NCBI RefSeq assembly: GCF_009905375.1
Contig: NC_133657.1
Location: 50,368,233-50,432,232, forward strand
Direction: 5' to 3'
DNA from: Apium graveolens
Lineage: Eukaryota; Streptophyta; Magnoliopsida; Apiales; Apiaceae
Length of the DNA: 64,000 bases
This document shows, in pieces, positions 22,599 through 34,417 of this stretch (position 1 is the first letter of the stretch; every line of letters begins with the position of its first letter). The notes under the pieces were generated by a model, which did not search any database, was not told the origin of the DNA, and saw only the letters and a list, made by a program, of their open reading frames with translations. The position numbers were made by a program, and so were the translations under genes.

Positions 22599-24098
22599 TG
22601 TTAGACTAAGACACGCGCTAATAATACACGCAAGTATACGCGTTCGCAAGTAATATTGAATCTTTTCTAGTTCGTTCCCACAGAGACTGAGTTGGCTAAC
22701 TTATGTAATTTATGCACCTATGCACCGATGATATAGTTATTATCCAATGCTAAGACGATAACAATTTTGGGTTGTTTATACTACAAACTAAACTAATGAT
22801 TATAATGAGAGAATAATGATTGTTGTGAATTATATGAGACAAACATGGGATTCTAACTTCATTAAATACTTCATTCAATAGCCTTATTATTCTTAACCTT
22901 AGCATGCAATGGTGATGACACTAATCAGATAACACGAAACTGCTACTCGCCAACTTTCGTTGCACGAAGAATATACTAACAGACATCCATAAAAGATATA
23001 GAAGCTGGATAGACACCAATTATATTGAGACCCTACATGTCTGTAGAATTTGACAACATAAAGGTTTAAAACACAAGTTATCTATCATTATTACACAGGG
23101 CAAGTAAGATGGATAAAATTACCTATGAATCATGCATAATAATAACACATGAACCTATGCTAGCATGGCCAGTTCTAAATCCTTAAATTCACTGTCACTT
23201 CATTAAGAATTAACATGCTATCTTACAAGTTCATGACTCTTATAAGACGAATAAGCACAACCATTACTAGGTTATCATACAATCACCACACACTAAGGCA
23301 TACAAATAATTTAACTAAAGAAATCCATAAATAAATCTGCTAGAATCCCATAATAACGATTAGCCCGTAATCGGACTCATTATCAACGTGGGTTCCGATG
23401 AAAGCATGGTATAATAAACGTAGTCTTTATAAATAATGAATAAAACCAAGTACGAAACAAGAGTAAGGTTCATAAATAAGAAAACTAGCATGCAAGTTAC
23501 AACTTAGAACAAAGATTCACAAGTAAAAATAAGATCTTCTTTGTCTTTGTTGAATCCGTGCTAAAACGGTCTTCTTACGGCTCTCCTTGTGCTATGATAC
23601 GTCTCTTTATTAAAAACGACCTTATATGAATATATATAGCAGCCCTAAACAATCTGAAAGTCTTCCCTTTTAAAATCAAAGTAGAAACATGATTTTGCAA
23701 AAACAACCCGGCGCGGGCGCGCGCTATCACGGCGCGGGCGCGCGCTATCACGGCGTGGGCGCGCGCTATCACGGCGCGAGCGCGCGCTATCATAGGGCAG
23801 GCACGCTGCATCTCTGGACTCCCGGCGCAGCCGCGCGCTATCAAAGCGCGGGCACACCGTCCTTCTGGGAATAACTCATATTTCTTCTTGAATCTTACTG
23901 CTTCGAGCCGGCTTTCCACGAGCTTTTATTCCAACACCACCTAGACACCAAATTAGCACCAAAAAATGCTAATCTACCTGATTACCTAGATTATGTTTGG
24001 AATGCAAAAATACTAGAAAACACTTAACAACTTGAGCATAAATGCATCAATTCGAAGCTTATTAGAGCATAATAAAGTGTCATAATTGCCACTCAACA
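22599..24098 (-). repeat. Athila-1 5' LTR
   Basis: 1500 bp, TG...CA, clearly related to the Athila-2 LTRs over the R/U5 part (the plus-strand start shares ACACGCGCTAATAA and AAGTATACGCGTTCG) but with a different GC array in U3. TATATATA lies at 23631-23638. Confidence 0.88.
23710..23866. repeat. GC-rich 21-bp tandem array in Athila-1 U3
   Basis: Four consecutive 21-bp units of the type GGCGCGGGCGCGCGCT plus ATCAC start at 23710, 23731, 23752 and 23773. A degenerate unit follows at 23794, then (after 30 bp) units at 23824 and 23845. It occupies the same U3 place as the unrelated-looking palindromes of Athila-2 and has the same 21-bp period. Confidence 0.9.
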
Positions 24099-24154
24099 GT
24101 ATTCATGTCTTCACTTTGACTTGTCGATATCTCTGAGATCTCTAGTGACATTTT
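24099..24154. repeat. Flanking DNA with one unit of a 36-bp repeat
   Basis: It carries one copy of the GACTTGTCGATATCTC...TCTAGTGACA unit that is repeated at 25861-26080. The first solo copia LTR is inserted directly after it. Confidence 0.7.
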
Positions 24155-25859
24155 TGAAAGAGATATGTCCTAAGTCCAATCATGTATGAGGATTTAGGAA
24201 TAACTTTTATGTAATCTGTTTTGATTTCATTGATATTAATAAAAGGCTTGTTTTGTTTTTATTGCGGCTCTATCTATTTAAATGTTTAAATAAGATATAC
24301 CACAGTTTAGAGTAAAGCTTTTTATGGATTGTGATGAGATCATAATAATTAGACCTAAAAGATGATAACTCTAAACTTAAATAGTTCCTGGTCGTAGGAT
24401 TACTAACTGGTAATTAATAATCCGCAAAGATCGGTACATACTATGCTTGCTTCATTAAGAAGGATGTCTGTTCTCATAGACATTTGTGTGGTGACACTAT
24501 AGCTAGTATGTAGGTGCTTACTATAGAATAAGTTCACTGAACATGACTCACACAACTGAACAACTGATGGAGTTCACTCACGTGTCAGCAGTTGTTCATA
24601 TAGTGATAGTTGTACAAGTATCCTTAGACTTGAGGTCATCATAGTCATCTTGTGTACACTGAACTATGCTTTGGTTTAGTTCTTAGTCTCAAGGGACAAT
24701 TATAAGGGCTCTACTGGGTATAGGAATTTGTACACGAAGATAGTGTATGATCAATAAAGGATCTACCCCTTCCAGTGTAGGAAGAGAATGTTCAATGCTG
24801 ATCCACTTATGTTAGTTCAGGAATCTCTGGCCAGAGTGAATGAAATTAGAAAGGAGTTTCTAATTTACATTAAATAGAACTAAGCATAGTGAATGGGAAA
24901 GCAAGTGATTAAATAAGATAGGCTTGACACAAGTTCCATGCCTTGTATTTAATCGTGACATTGCAGGGTAGAAGGAATTGATTGTACGGTAACTACTCAC
25001 TGAATAGGTTCTTGATATTCTAAGCAGTGAATTCGTATTATCCGGATAGTCGCGATATGCTGAGAAGTATCCCTCACGATGTAGAATAAATATGATTAAT
25101 TAATTAATCATATTTAATGAATTAGAGAATTTATATAAATAATGATAAAATAGTTTTATTATTATTTATTTCTACTACCGGCTTAATATTGAACCTACAG
25201 GGTCACACCATAAAAGAGAATGATTTAATGGTGGAGGAATTAATTAATAATGGCTGATAATTATTTATTTATGAAATAAAAAATTAATTGGCAAATTTAA
25301 TAATTGATTAAATGAGATTTAATTGATTATAAATTAATTAAGAAAAGGTTCTTAATATTATTAATTAAGAATTTAATTTTTGGAAATTAAATCAAGTGAG
25401 AGAATTATTTCTAAAGAGTTTAGAAAAAGGATTAATAATTAAAAGGTGTTTTAATTATTAGTGAGAATAATAAAGGGTTAATAATAATAATATTTTATGG
25501 GAAAATTATCAGCTGAAAATTTTGCCTATAAATATACTATTACAGACCCTATTTTTGCCTCAACCAAAAAGATTTACAAAACCCTAATTCTCTCCATCTC
25601 CTCCTCCTTCATTACATCGTTTTCTTGGTGGATACCGGTGGAGTGCTTCATCCTTGAGGAGCAGCTGCTAAGGATCTCCGTTCATCGTGTTTGGATCGCC
25701 ATTAAAGACTTCCATCTTTCCATTAACGTAAAGCTTCTTAAGGTAAACATACTGAACTACGAATTAAATATTATTTTTCGCATGGATCCTGCGGAGGGTT
25801 TCGATTTTTTAAGATTTAAATTTACGTTTTCGCTGCGTTTATGTGCTAAAAACCCTTCA
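24155..25859 (+). mobile_element. Solo LTR of a TNT-like Ty1/copia element (A)
   Basis: It starts TGAAAGAGATATGTCC, ends AACCCTTCA, and is flanked by perfect ATTTT duplications (24150-24154 and 25860-25864). The 1705-bp sequence is closely similar to the LTR at 57514-59186, which is followed by a primer site and gag, so the family is known. CTATAAATA at 25526-25534 is the likely TATA box. The open frame around 25497-25895 is LTR sequence read by chance, not a gene. Confidence 0.93.
25087..25116. repeat. 30-bp perfect AT-rich palindrome in copia LTR
   Basis: The arms TAAATATGATTAATT are perfectly self-complementary. The same palindrome occurs in the inverted solo LTR near 27478-27507, and in slightly mutated form in the third LTR near 58445. 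Confidence 0.8.
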
Positions 25860-25860
25860 A

Positions 25861-26080
25861 TTTTGACTTGTCGATATCTCAGAGATCTCTGGTGACATTT
25901 TGACTTGTCGATATCTCTGAGATCTCTAGTGATATTTGACTTGTCGATATCTCAGAGATCTCTAGTGATATTTGACTTGTTGATATCTCTAGAGTTCTCT
26001 AGTGAATAATTGACTTGTCGATATCTCCAATCTTCATATCTTCAATTGACTTGTCGATATCTCTCTGAGTTCTCTATAAG
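25861..26080. repeat. 36-bp degenerate tandem array
   Basis: About six units, each beginning TTGACTTGTCGATATCTC and ending around TCTCTAGTGA, with period near 36 bp. Each holds GATATC and most hold GAGATCTC. The array was interrupted by solo LTR A, because one unit remains at 24115-24150. Its parent element is not recognised; a copia LTR or untranslated region is likely. Confidence 0.75.
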
Positions 26081-26736
26081 CTTTCCTGACTTCTGGATAA
26101 GTCATTTGGAGTTCTCGAGTGACTTCTCTATAACACTAAATCTGTGACTTGTAGAGATCCTGACTTAGAACATTTTTATCCAAACAGATTTATTCAACTC
26201 CAAGCTTCTTCATAATTCTTCTGAGGCATGATCTTCTTGATCTTCTTCCAGAGAGAATCCTTAGGCTTGATACTGTTTACACAAAAAGACTCTAGTCTGC
26301 TCTTTGACATTTTTACAGACTTTAAATGTTACAATACAAAATGCAAACTAAGATTATAATACAACTTACTTAGAGTTGTCAATTTGACATAGTCTTGTTA
26401 AAGTACAGGAATGTCTTGCACCAACACCGTGAGAACACACCAAGGACCTTCAAAGATTAAATCCAAAACGTCATTCTAGGTGATGGTCTCGTGGCTTACA
26501 GTGACTTCTCAACTTTGTGATGATTAGAGTTGTGATCCATAATGTTGTATAATAGTGGTGATGTATGGATTTCTCTTCCAAAAGACGTTGTTTTGAAATT
26601 GAGGAGTAGGAACCTTTATATAGATGTTGGGATTCTAGTAATTAGGGTAGAATCGAGAGACTTGGTGGGCAAGTCCTCATCTCTGGTTGAACTTTGAAGT
26701 TATATAAAGTAGGAACTGATTCCTTGTAGATTTGGG
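26081..26736. other. Non-coding spacer between the two solo LTRs
   Basis: I see no gene. On the minus strand TATATAAAGG lies near 26610-26620, which may be a promoter of an old LTR. The last five bases, TTGGG, are the target duplication of solo LTR B. Confidence 0.5.
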
Positions 26737-28440
26737 TGAAGGGTTTTTAGCACATAAACGCAGCGAAAACATAAATTTAATCTTAAAAAAAACCGAAACC
26801 CTCCGCAGGATCCATGCGAAAAAATAATATTTAATTCGTAGTTCAGTATGTTTACCTTAAGAAACTTTACATTAATGAAAAGATGGAGGTCTTTAATAGC
26901 GATCCAAGAATGATGAACGGAGATCCTTAGCAGCTGCTCCTCAAGTGTGAAGCACTCCACCGGTATCCACCAAGAAAACGATGTAATGAAGGAGGAGATT
27001 GAGAGAATTAGGGTTTTGTAAATCTTTTTGGTTGAGGCAAAAATAGGGTTTATAATAGTATATTTATAGGCAAAATTTTCAGCTGAAAATTTTCCCATAA
27101 ATTATTATTATTATTAACCCTTTATTATTCTCACTAATAATTAAAACACCTTTTAATTATTAATCCTTTTTCTCAACTCTTTAGAAATAATTCTCTCACT
27201 TGATTTAATTTCCAAAAATTAAATTCTTAATTAATAATATTAAGAACCTTTTCTCAATTAATTTATAATAAATTAAATCTCATTTAATCAATTATTAAAT
27301 TTTCCAATTATTTATTTATTTCATAAATAAATAATTATCAGCCATTATTAATTAATTCCTCCACCATTAAATCATTCTCTTTTATGGTGTGACCCTGTAG
27401 GTTCAATATTAAGCCGGTAGTAGAAATAAATAATAATAAAACTATTTTATCATTATTTATATAAATTCTCTAATTTATTAAATATGATTAATTAATTAAT
27501 CATATTTATTCTACATCGTGAGGGATACTTCTCAGCATATCGCGACTATTCGGATAATACGAATTCACTGCTTAGAATACCAAGAACCTATTCAGTGAGT
27601 AGTTACCGTACAGTTAATTACTTCTACCCTGCAATGTCACGTTTAAATACAAGGCATGGAACTTGTGTGAGGCCTATCTTATTTAATCACTTGCTTTCCC
27701 ATTCACTATGCTTAGTTCTATTTAATGTAAATTAGAAACTCCTTTCTAATTTCATTCACTCTGGCCAGAGATTCCTGAACTAACATAAGTGGATCAACAT
27801 TGAACATTCTCTTCCTACACTGGAAGGGGTAGATCTTTATTGATCATACACTATCTTCGTGTACAAATTCCTATATCCAGTAGAGCCCTTATAATTGTCC
27901 CTTGAGACTAAGAACTAAACCAAAGCATAGTTCAGTGTACACAAGATGACTATGATGATCTCAAGTCTAAGGATACTTGTACAACTATCACTATATGAAC
28001 AACTGCTGACACGTGAGTGAACTCCATTAGTTGTTCAGCTGTGTGAGTCATGTTCAGTGAACTTATTCTATAATAAGCACCTACATACTAGCTATAGTGT
28101 CACCACACAAATGTCTATGAGAACAGACATCCTTCATAATGATGCAAACATAGTATGTACCGATCTTTGCGGATTATTAATTACCAGTTAGTAATCCTAC
28201 GACCAGGAACTATTTAAGTTTAGAGTTATCATCTTTTAGGTCTCATTATTATGATCTAATCACAATCCATAAAAAGCTTTTCTCTAAACTATGGTATATC
28301 TTATTTAAACATTTAAATAGATAGAGCCCGCAATAAAAACAAAACAAGCCTTTTATTAATATCAATGAAATCAAAACATATTACATAAAAGTTATTCCTA
28401 AATCCTCATACATGATTGGGCTTAGGACATATCTCTTTCA
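26737..28440 (-). mobile_element. Solo LTR of a TNT-like Ty1/copia element (B, inverted)
   Basis: 1704 bp, the reverse orientation of solo LTR A, flanked by perfect TTGGG duplications (26732-26736, 28441-28445). The separate duplications show that A and B are independent insertions, not one inverted element. The pair makes a 1.7-kb inverted repeat around an 877-bp spacer. Confidence 0.93.
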
Positions 28441-28445
28441 TTGGG

Positions 28446-29042
28446 TTGATTGAATGCTACTTCTTTCATAAGTAGTTTCTTATTCGAACACATTTATTGG
28501 GCTGTTTAATTAGCCTCTTTATTAATTTCAAAATTTATAAATATTTAGGATTTTGAGCCTCATTAATTGGGCTTACCCTTTGGACCAAACCAGGTCTAAT
28601 TAGTGTAACATTAATTATGTCTCTAGGGTTATGTTTTTACCCATATCATTTGCCCCCCAACTTTTGAAAAACATGTTCGAGGTTTCGTACAAATTTAGTT
28701 ATTTCATGCCATTTCAGGGTATTATGTTTAGCGTAAAGTGTAGATCGACTTATATGTTTACAACGATTGGTCTTATCAAGGTCTCATGTTAATATAGATT
28801 TTTTCTTGAAAATTTCTACAATTTTTCATATATATTTTTGTACCCATTCCTATTTTTAGGAATTTGCTGATACTTTTCGGGGATTATCTTGCACTCGCGA
28901 ATATTATTATTATGGAAATATATTTCATGAATTATTTCTGATATTTTAGGAAATTAACCTAAATTTTTTCTAGAAAAAATAATTTTTCAATAATTATTTC
29001 CTATTTTCCCATTGATTTTGATTATTTTTTTATATGCATTTT
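28446..29042. other. Unassigned AT-rich DNA
   Basis: About 600 bp between solo LTR B and the SIRE LTR. No open frame, repeat or RNA gene was recognised. Confidence 0.5.
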
Positions 29043-30079
29043 TGTTATTCCCAAACAATCTAACAATGGATTACAAAAGGGGGGTTGAATGTAATTCTGA
29101 TTTCTTTTCAATTTTAAGAACTGTTCTATCTTAAATATATTGCTGTGTTTGCTTTGGCTAAAGTGCGGAATGAAAGTATTGAAGAAATCAAACACAAAGT
29201 AATCAAATACAAGTATTTAAAAACTTTCTGGTGGATTGAACTTTTCCACCAGAGATATATATAAAATCGAGAACTCTGTGATGTAATGTTTGTACACAGC
29301 TACTTACAAGTAGAACTTACAACAAACATAGAAATTCTTTATAGATACAACTTTTTCTATTCCTCTGGTCAGTTGCTTACTTACTTGATTATTTTCTACT
29401 TGCTACACTTGGTTTATATATCACCAAGTTACATGATAAAAAGATAAACAAATAAGACAAAATGTTTCTTAGTCTAATTACACGCCTCTTCATTTCTTTA
29501 TCCAGCGTCTTTGAATATCTTCAAGTTAGCATGGAAATGGAAATGTTTCTTTGTTCTCTAAAACTTGTAAATAGGCTGCCACATTCCATTTGCATCTAAT
29601 CAACCCATGTGACTGTCACGTCACTATCAATTGCTATTTGAATTTAAACATCCATTGAAATTTCATTGGATCATCCTTTGAATCTGTATTGAATTATCCG
29701 TAGAAACTTCACTAGATCATCCGTTGAATGTGACTTGGGTCATCCATCGAAGCCTTGTAGAATCATCCGTTGAAAGTCTTCCAAAGCAGTTAACTCTATT
29801 TCACTTATGCAAAATTACAATGACATCTAATATTTACAATTAGCCAACCTATTTTACATATCAAACTAGTAGTCAACATGACTTAGAATATCTTACAATT
29901 TCTGGATTCTTTAAGGTATGTAGAATGCAGAAATATGTTACAAGACTTATTAATACATAAGCTACTCTCTCAACGGATGTTAAAGTGACCATCCATTGAA
30001 AGCTACAAAATACATAAAATTAAATCTACTAAGGTGTTTTGTTTTAACTTATCATCAAGTACACAATATATTCCTAACA
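29043..30079 (-). repeat. SIRE-type copia 3' LTR
   Basis: On the minus strand the LTR starts TGTTAGGAATATATTGTG directly after a polypurine tract (30080-30092, AATTGGGGGAGAT) and ends GGGAATAACA at 29043. Its length is about 1.04 kb. It contains several copies of ATCCGTTGA or its complement (29650-29785, 29970-30003). Confidence 0.8.
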
Positions 30080-30092
30080 ATCTCCCCCAATT
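30080..30092 (-). promoter_or_regulatory. Polypurine tract (SIRE)
   Basis: AATTGGGGGAGAT on the minus strand, immediately before the LTR TG. It fixes the LTR boundary and orientation. Confidence 0.8.
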
Positions 30093-30284
30093 TATGTCTA
30101 CTGGAATTGTAGGCATAAATTAAGAGAAACTTGATGATAACAAAATACCTTATGAATACAGACTGATTTATAGTAGATAAAATTAACAAGTGCTGCAAAT
30201 TTATTGAAAATCATACAGAGGAAAGTTTATAGAGAATCTCATAAGCCATTTTCAAGGTGCTCCTTAAGACTGAGAAAATTAAAC

Positions 30285-33200
30285 TTATTTCCTTGACTGT
30301 ATGAACTTCTTTCCCAATTTCTCATTATTCTCTTCAATTTGGTTTTGAAGTTGCCTGTAGAATTTAGATTCATCTCTATTAGTATGATCCAGCATCTCTT
30401 GCATCTTCATGAGAGTTTCATTGCTTGAAATCTTCAGCTGATCTTCTAACCTGAAGAATCTTCTGATTCCCTTCTCATCCTTGAACTCCATTATCCAGTA
30501 AGGCCTCAAATGCACTGTGTCTCCATTGTAGGGAATATTTAAGACTCTTAGGAGTGCATTTGGGTTTCTCCTGCTATTCATTTTCTACTCAATTTTATTC
30601 AGTACCATCTTTTTGGCAACAGTGTTGAACCCAAAGTTCTTCTTTATTGAGGAGAAAATCTTTACTAAAACAAAATAGCCTTATTGAGAATTCTGTGAAA
30701 AGGCCAAGTTAGCTCTTTTCCACCCTTATACTTGAAGACCAATCTCTATGGAAGATGCTTGTAGGCATCAATATCTATTACTTCTTCCAGCTCATCCAGA
30801 TAGAGATTTATGTCTAAAATGATGTCACAGATGAAGAGTTGATCTCCCTTGTTGACAGTTGGTTTGGGTTTGGCTAAGACTTTGGGCTGAAGTTTGATAT
30901 GCTTGGTCTTTTTTATTGCTCCTTTCTTTATTTTCCTTGATTTGGTTTGGATTGGAATATTTAGATCAGGAAGTGGAAAGCTATCCCAATCTATAGGTTC
31001 TTCCTTGGGAGTAATGGGTTCACCATGGAAGTTTGTGTCAGAATAAACTTTGAATTCAGCCTGCTCCATTGTGGGCATGGTTGGTTGACTTGAAGTAATA
31101 GATTGGGTAGGCATGAATTATTCCTTATCTTCATTAAAATCCAACTTCCTCTTTGGTCTGCATTTGTATCTTGGTTTCTTTGTCTGCTTTGGTTCTTCTT
31201 GCTTTTCATCAATCAAAGTCTCAGCTGTCACAGTAGGCATCACAGATTCTGTGGTTGCAGGCTTCTTAGCTTGGTTCTTGGCATCTAAAGTATCTTTAAT
31301 TTGTTATCGTTTGAGCCTCGTCTTTTCTTCTTACTTAGCTTCTGCAAACTATGGATGTCCAGCCACCACACAGATCATTTTTCCATTCCTGTAGATTTTA
31401 GCATTTCTTTTCTTTAAGACTGGGTCTCTGGGGTCTTTGAGGTAGGCAATAGATCTACCAAGCAACTTCTTCTCATCAGGATTGGAAGTTTCATAGATTA
31501 GGTCCAATGGATTTTTGTCTGATTTTTTTGGATAGTTTCTCTTTGGCTGAAAAATCACATTGGCCTTTGGAGATTTTATTTTTGAAGGTTGACCCCTTTC
31601 CATGTTCCCTAAGCTTATTTCATTGACTGAACTTGGTCTCAATTGAGAGAAATGAGAGAAGGCTTTGTCTTTCTTCTCAATTGGACCAAAATTCTTCTTG
31701 ATGTTCTTATCAAGCTTCTTCCATTTTTCCTTCATCTCTAGCTCAGTGGCTGCTATCTTGATCAAGTCAATGTTGTTAAGAACTAGTGGTTTAGAGAAAG
31801 TAATTACTGGAACAATCACTTTACTGACTTGTATGTTTTACATTTTATCCCCCTCATTAGCTGACTCTCCCATGCTAATTGGAATGATTACAGATGTCTC
31901 CTCTTTACTAACTGAGGCAACATTCTTTGTCCCCCTTTTTGTTAGCATCAAGTTGAGCAGAGTTGGAAAGTTGTGCAGCCACCAATTTCTAAAGAAGGAG
32001 TATCTGTTGAGCTTGATGAAGTTGGATTTGAGTGATAGAAGTTTCTAGGGTCTTTAGCCTAGTGTCCAAAGAATCCACCTTGCTACTGAGATCAGAGTTT
32101 ATCCCGAGTTGCCTCTTGATATCTAACATTATTGTATCAGGAAGAGTAGACTCCAATCTTTCAGTGATGTCCTTTTTGACTTGACCAATTTCTGTCTTGA
32201 TCTCAGGCATATCCTAATTTTGCTTGAGAGATTGGATTTTGGGCAGGTGGAGAGACTCAAGGTGAGCTTGGAGAAGAATATTGGTGTTGACATCTGTAGT
32301 AGCTTGAAGTGCTGTCTGAGTCTGATGGATTATATGAAATAGAGTTGATTTAAAATGATGCTCACTGCAGTCTTTGCTAAACATCCATGATGGGGTGTTT
32401 GTGCTTGAGCTAGGACCTGCCTCTCCCCATATGTCCATGAAATCTCCTTCATCATCCTCACCATCATCCCCAAAAGTGTCTTCAGAACCACCAGTTGGAT
32501 ATTCAAAGTCATCACCAACTGTGGAGGGCATGGTAGTGATTGCATCCTTGGCCCTTTGCATTAAAGCTGTTGTGTGCACCAAGTTGAGAATTCTCTCAGC
32601 AGTCTCATTGTCCTGTTCATCCAAAGCTTGATAAGTTAGAACAAGGTGAGTAACTGCCCCGACTTCATAAGAAATATAATCTATGACAGCTTGATACTCT
32701 TGCTGAAATAGCTGCTTCTTTTCAGCCTCATTGACATCCCTTAACTCACTAACAATGGGCTCTTCCCATTCTTCAGAACCTGCTTTTCTCTCATGTTCTC
32801 TTTGTTCTTGTATCAAGGGCTCCCCTTGGCTTCCCACCCTCACACCCTCACCTTCACCTTCTAAGGTGGGAGTCCTCTCACTCACTTTTGCCAAGCTGGA
32901 AGAAATAGCTTGCATTTGTTTATTATTTCCTCTCCTTTTTCCTAAGAGCAACTCATCCTCTCACTCTCTTCACTCCCTGCCCTCAATCCTAATAGTGATT
33001 GAACAACTACTAAGTCATCTGCACTTGTAACAATTGTTGAAATTTTAAGTGGTGAAGTGACATTCAACGGATGAGTGACATCCGTCGAAGTAGAAGTTGA
33101 AAAGTTCAACGGATAATTGCTGTTAAGCATATCTGTTGAGATACAATCACCAATCGACGGATGAACAATATCCATCGAAACTGTGGGAATGAATGAGTTT

Positions 33201-34417
33201 GGAGTAGAAACTACTATATAATCTGTGGTGATTTATTTGAGATTTTGCACAGATTTCTCAGTAAAATCAGAAAGAAATGGCAAGTGAGCCAACAAATCAT
33301 CTAAAAGATGATGCTCACTTGCTTGAGATTTTGGCTTCTCCAAGAGAGTTAAAGATGGAGAATCAGAAATTGATGTATGAATCATGTCAACATCCAAAGA
33401 GATAGTGGATGAATTATTTGTGTGAGGTGCTTCTGTAGATTTTGGCTGTGACTCCACATTTATTGGAGTCACATCAACCTGAATTTGAGAAGGTGCATTA
33501 ACTGAGTCTTTGACTGCAGTTGGCACTGTGTGTGCACCCTATGTATCCCCAAGTGTCTTAGATTTCTTATTTCTTGTGTAAGTTTGGGGTGAGTCTGTGT
33601 CCCTAACCCTTTTGGCCTGTGCTCTTGGCTAAAAGCTTTGTTCAATAGTTACATCCTTTTGGGAGGATGTAACTAGTAATGAGCTAGAGTCCCTATCAAG
33701 CACTGTAGTTTGTTGGAAAACTACAGTATGGTTAGGCTTGGTTACACACATATCTCCATCCTTATCCTTAGAGTTTCATTGATTTTCACCCTGTCCCTCA
33801 CCAAGCTCAATTCCCTTCACACTATCCTCTTTGGTTTTAGTAGTTTTTGAAACTAGTCCCTTTTGAGAGGAACTAGAGTGGGGTCTTTGAGACTTGGATT
33901 TAGAACCTTTGGTTTTAGTGGCTTGGGTAGACATCTATTGGGGCAAACTCATAGATGCCATAGCCACAGTTGTCTGCAAAGAAACTTGTGGTAGAGAACT
34001 AGCAGAGACAATAGTGTTTACCTCACTTACCTAAGGCTGATCCATAATTGGCATGTAGATGAGGGGAACCTCCTTATGGTGATTAGCCCTGTTAAGATCA
34101 GCAATAACCCTTCTCTCTTGGACCCGACAACCTAACTTGTTTGTTGGGTTCACAATTGAGAGATCCTCAGAAACAAAGTTTGCTATCATCATAAAGAATC
34201 TAGCATAATAGATATTCTTAGACCTCTTCTTAATGTATCCTAATTTACTCCCTAATTCATACATAACATAGGTGCTGAAATTAAAATACTTATCACTAAG
34301 AAGCATATAGAGCATGTTAACAAATGAATAAGTTACAACATCAAAACTGCTAACTTTACCAGAAAACACATTAATAAAAGAATCACATAGAAAGCTCCAT
34401 TCTTTCCTAAATAATGG
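30285..34417 (-). pseudogene. SIRE env-position ORF (main part), broken
   Basis: Frames from 34369 down to 30285 (34369-34031, 33526-33233, 33175-32942, 32951-32214, 32210-31989, 31819-31349, 31114-30746, 30581-30285) are pieces of one long ORF lying between RNase H and the 3' LTR of a SIRE-type copia element. The first piece, beyond the CACTA/Tekay interruption, has VTYSFVNMLYMLLSDKYFNF and NIYYARFFMMIANF, blocks I associate with this ORF in SIRE-type elements. Later parts are Ser/Thr/Pro- and charge-rich, with a coiled-coil-like stretch (32210-31989). The start codon of the same ORF is at 49539. Frameshifts and stops make it non-functional. An envelope role is not shown by the sequence. Confidence 0.7.
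33055..33185. repeat. Cluster of TCAACGGAT / ATCCGTCGA motifs inside coding DNA
   Basis: Within about 130 bp there are TTCAACGGATGA, CATCCGTCGAA, TTCAACGGATAA, ATCTGTTGAG, ATCGACGGATGA and ATCCATCGAA. The motif occurs in both orientations. The same motif clusters in this element's LTR and before the env start (49770-49990). Confidence 0.75.

Larger units (their letters stand above)
1..24098 (-). mobile_element. Athila-type Ty3/gypsy retrotransposon, copy 1 (split; left end outside window)
   Basis: On the minus strand the order is LTR (22599-24098), tRNA-Asp-type primer site (22575-22592), gag start (22455-22056), gag remainder (6629-5244), pol (to about 1660) and ORF2 in the env position (1069 leftward). 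The 3' LTR lies left of the window. The gag is split by an insertion at 6630-22055, flanked on both sides by ATCGC (6625-6629 and 22056-22060). Athila assignment rests on the fused gag-pol layout, the RT motif FMDDFSVFG, the tRNA-Asp primer site and the extra ORF2 between pol and the 3' LTR. All its frames are broken, so it is defective. Its GC-rich U3 and pre-ORF2 arrays match copy 3 rather than copy 2, so copies 1 and 3 belong to one subfamily. Confidence 0.9.

Noticed and set aside
23575..23919. Open frames with Ala/Arg-rich repeats (ARARAVIARAR type)
   Set aside because: They are translations of the 21-bp GC array in the Athila-1 U3; 21 is a multiple of three, so every frame stays open. 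The same holds for 1217-1411 and 1302-1640.
25497..25895. A 132-codon open frame, repeated at 26700-27098 on the other strand
   Set aside because: Both lie in LTRs of the same copia family; the similarity is LTR homology. The frames cross the LTR end into flanking DNA.
24155..28440. A single large foldback element or MITE, or a host inverted-repeat gene
   Set aside because: Each arm has its own distinct 5-bp target duplication, so they are two solo LTR insertions.
30285..34417. A true envelope glycoprotein in the SIRE element
   Set aside because: No convincing signal peptide, transmembrane segment or Cys pattern is seen; the position alone does not show an envelope.
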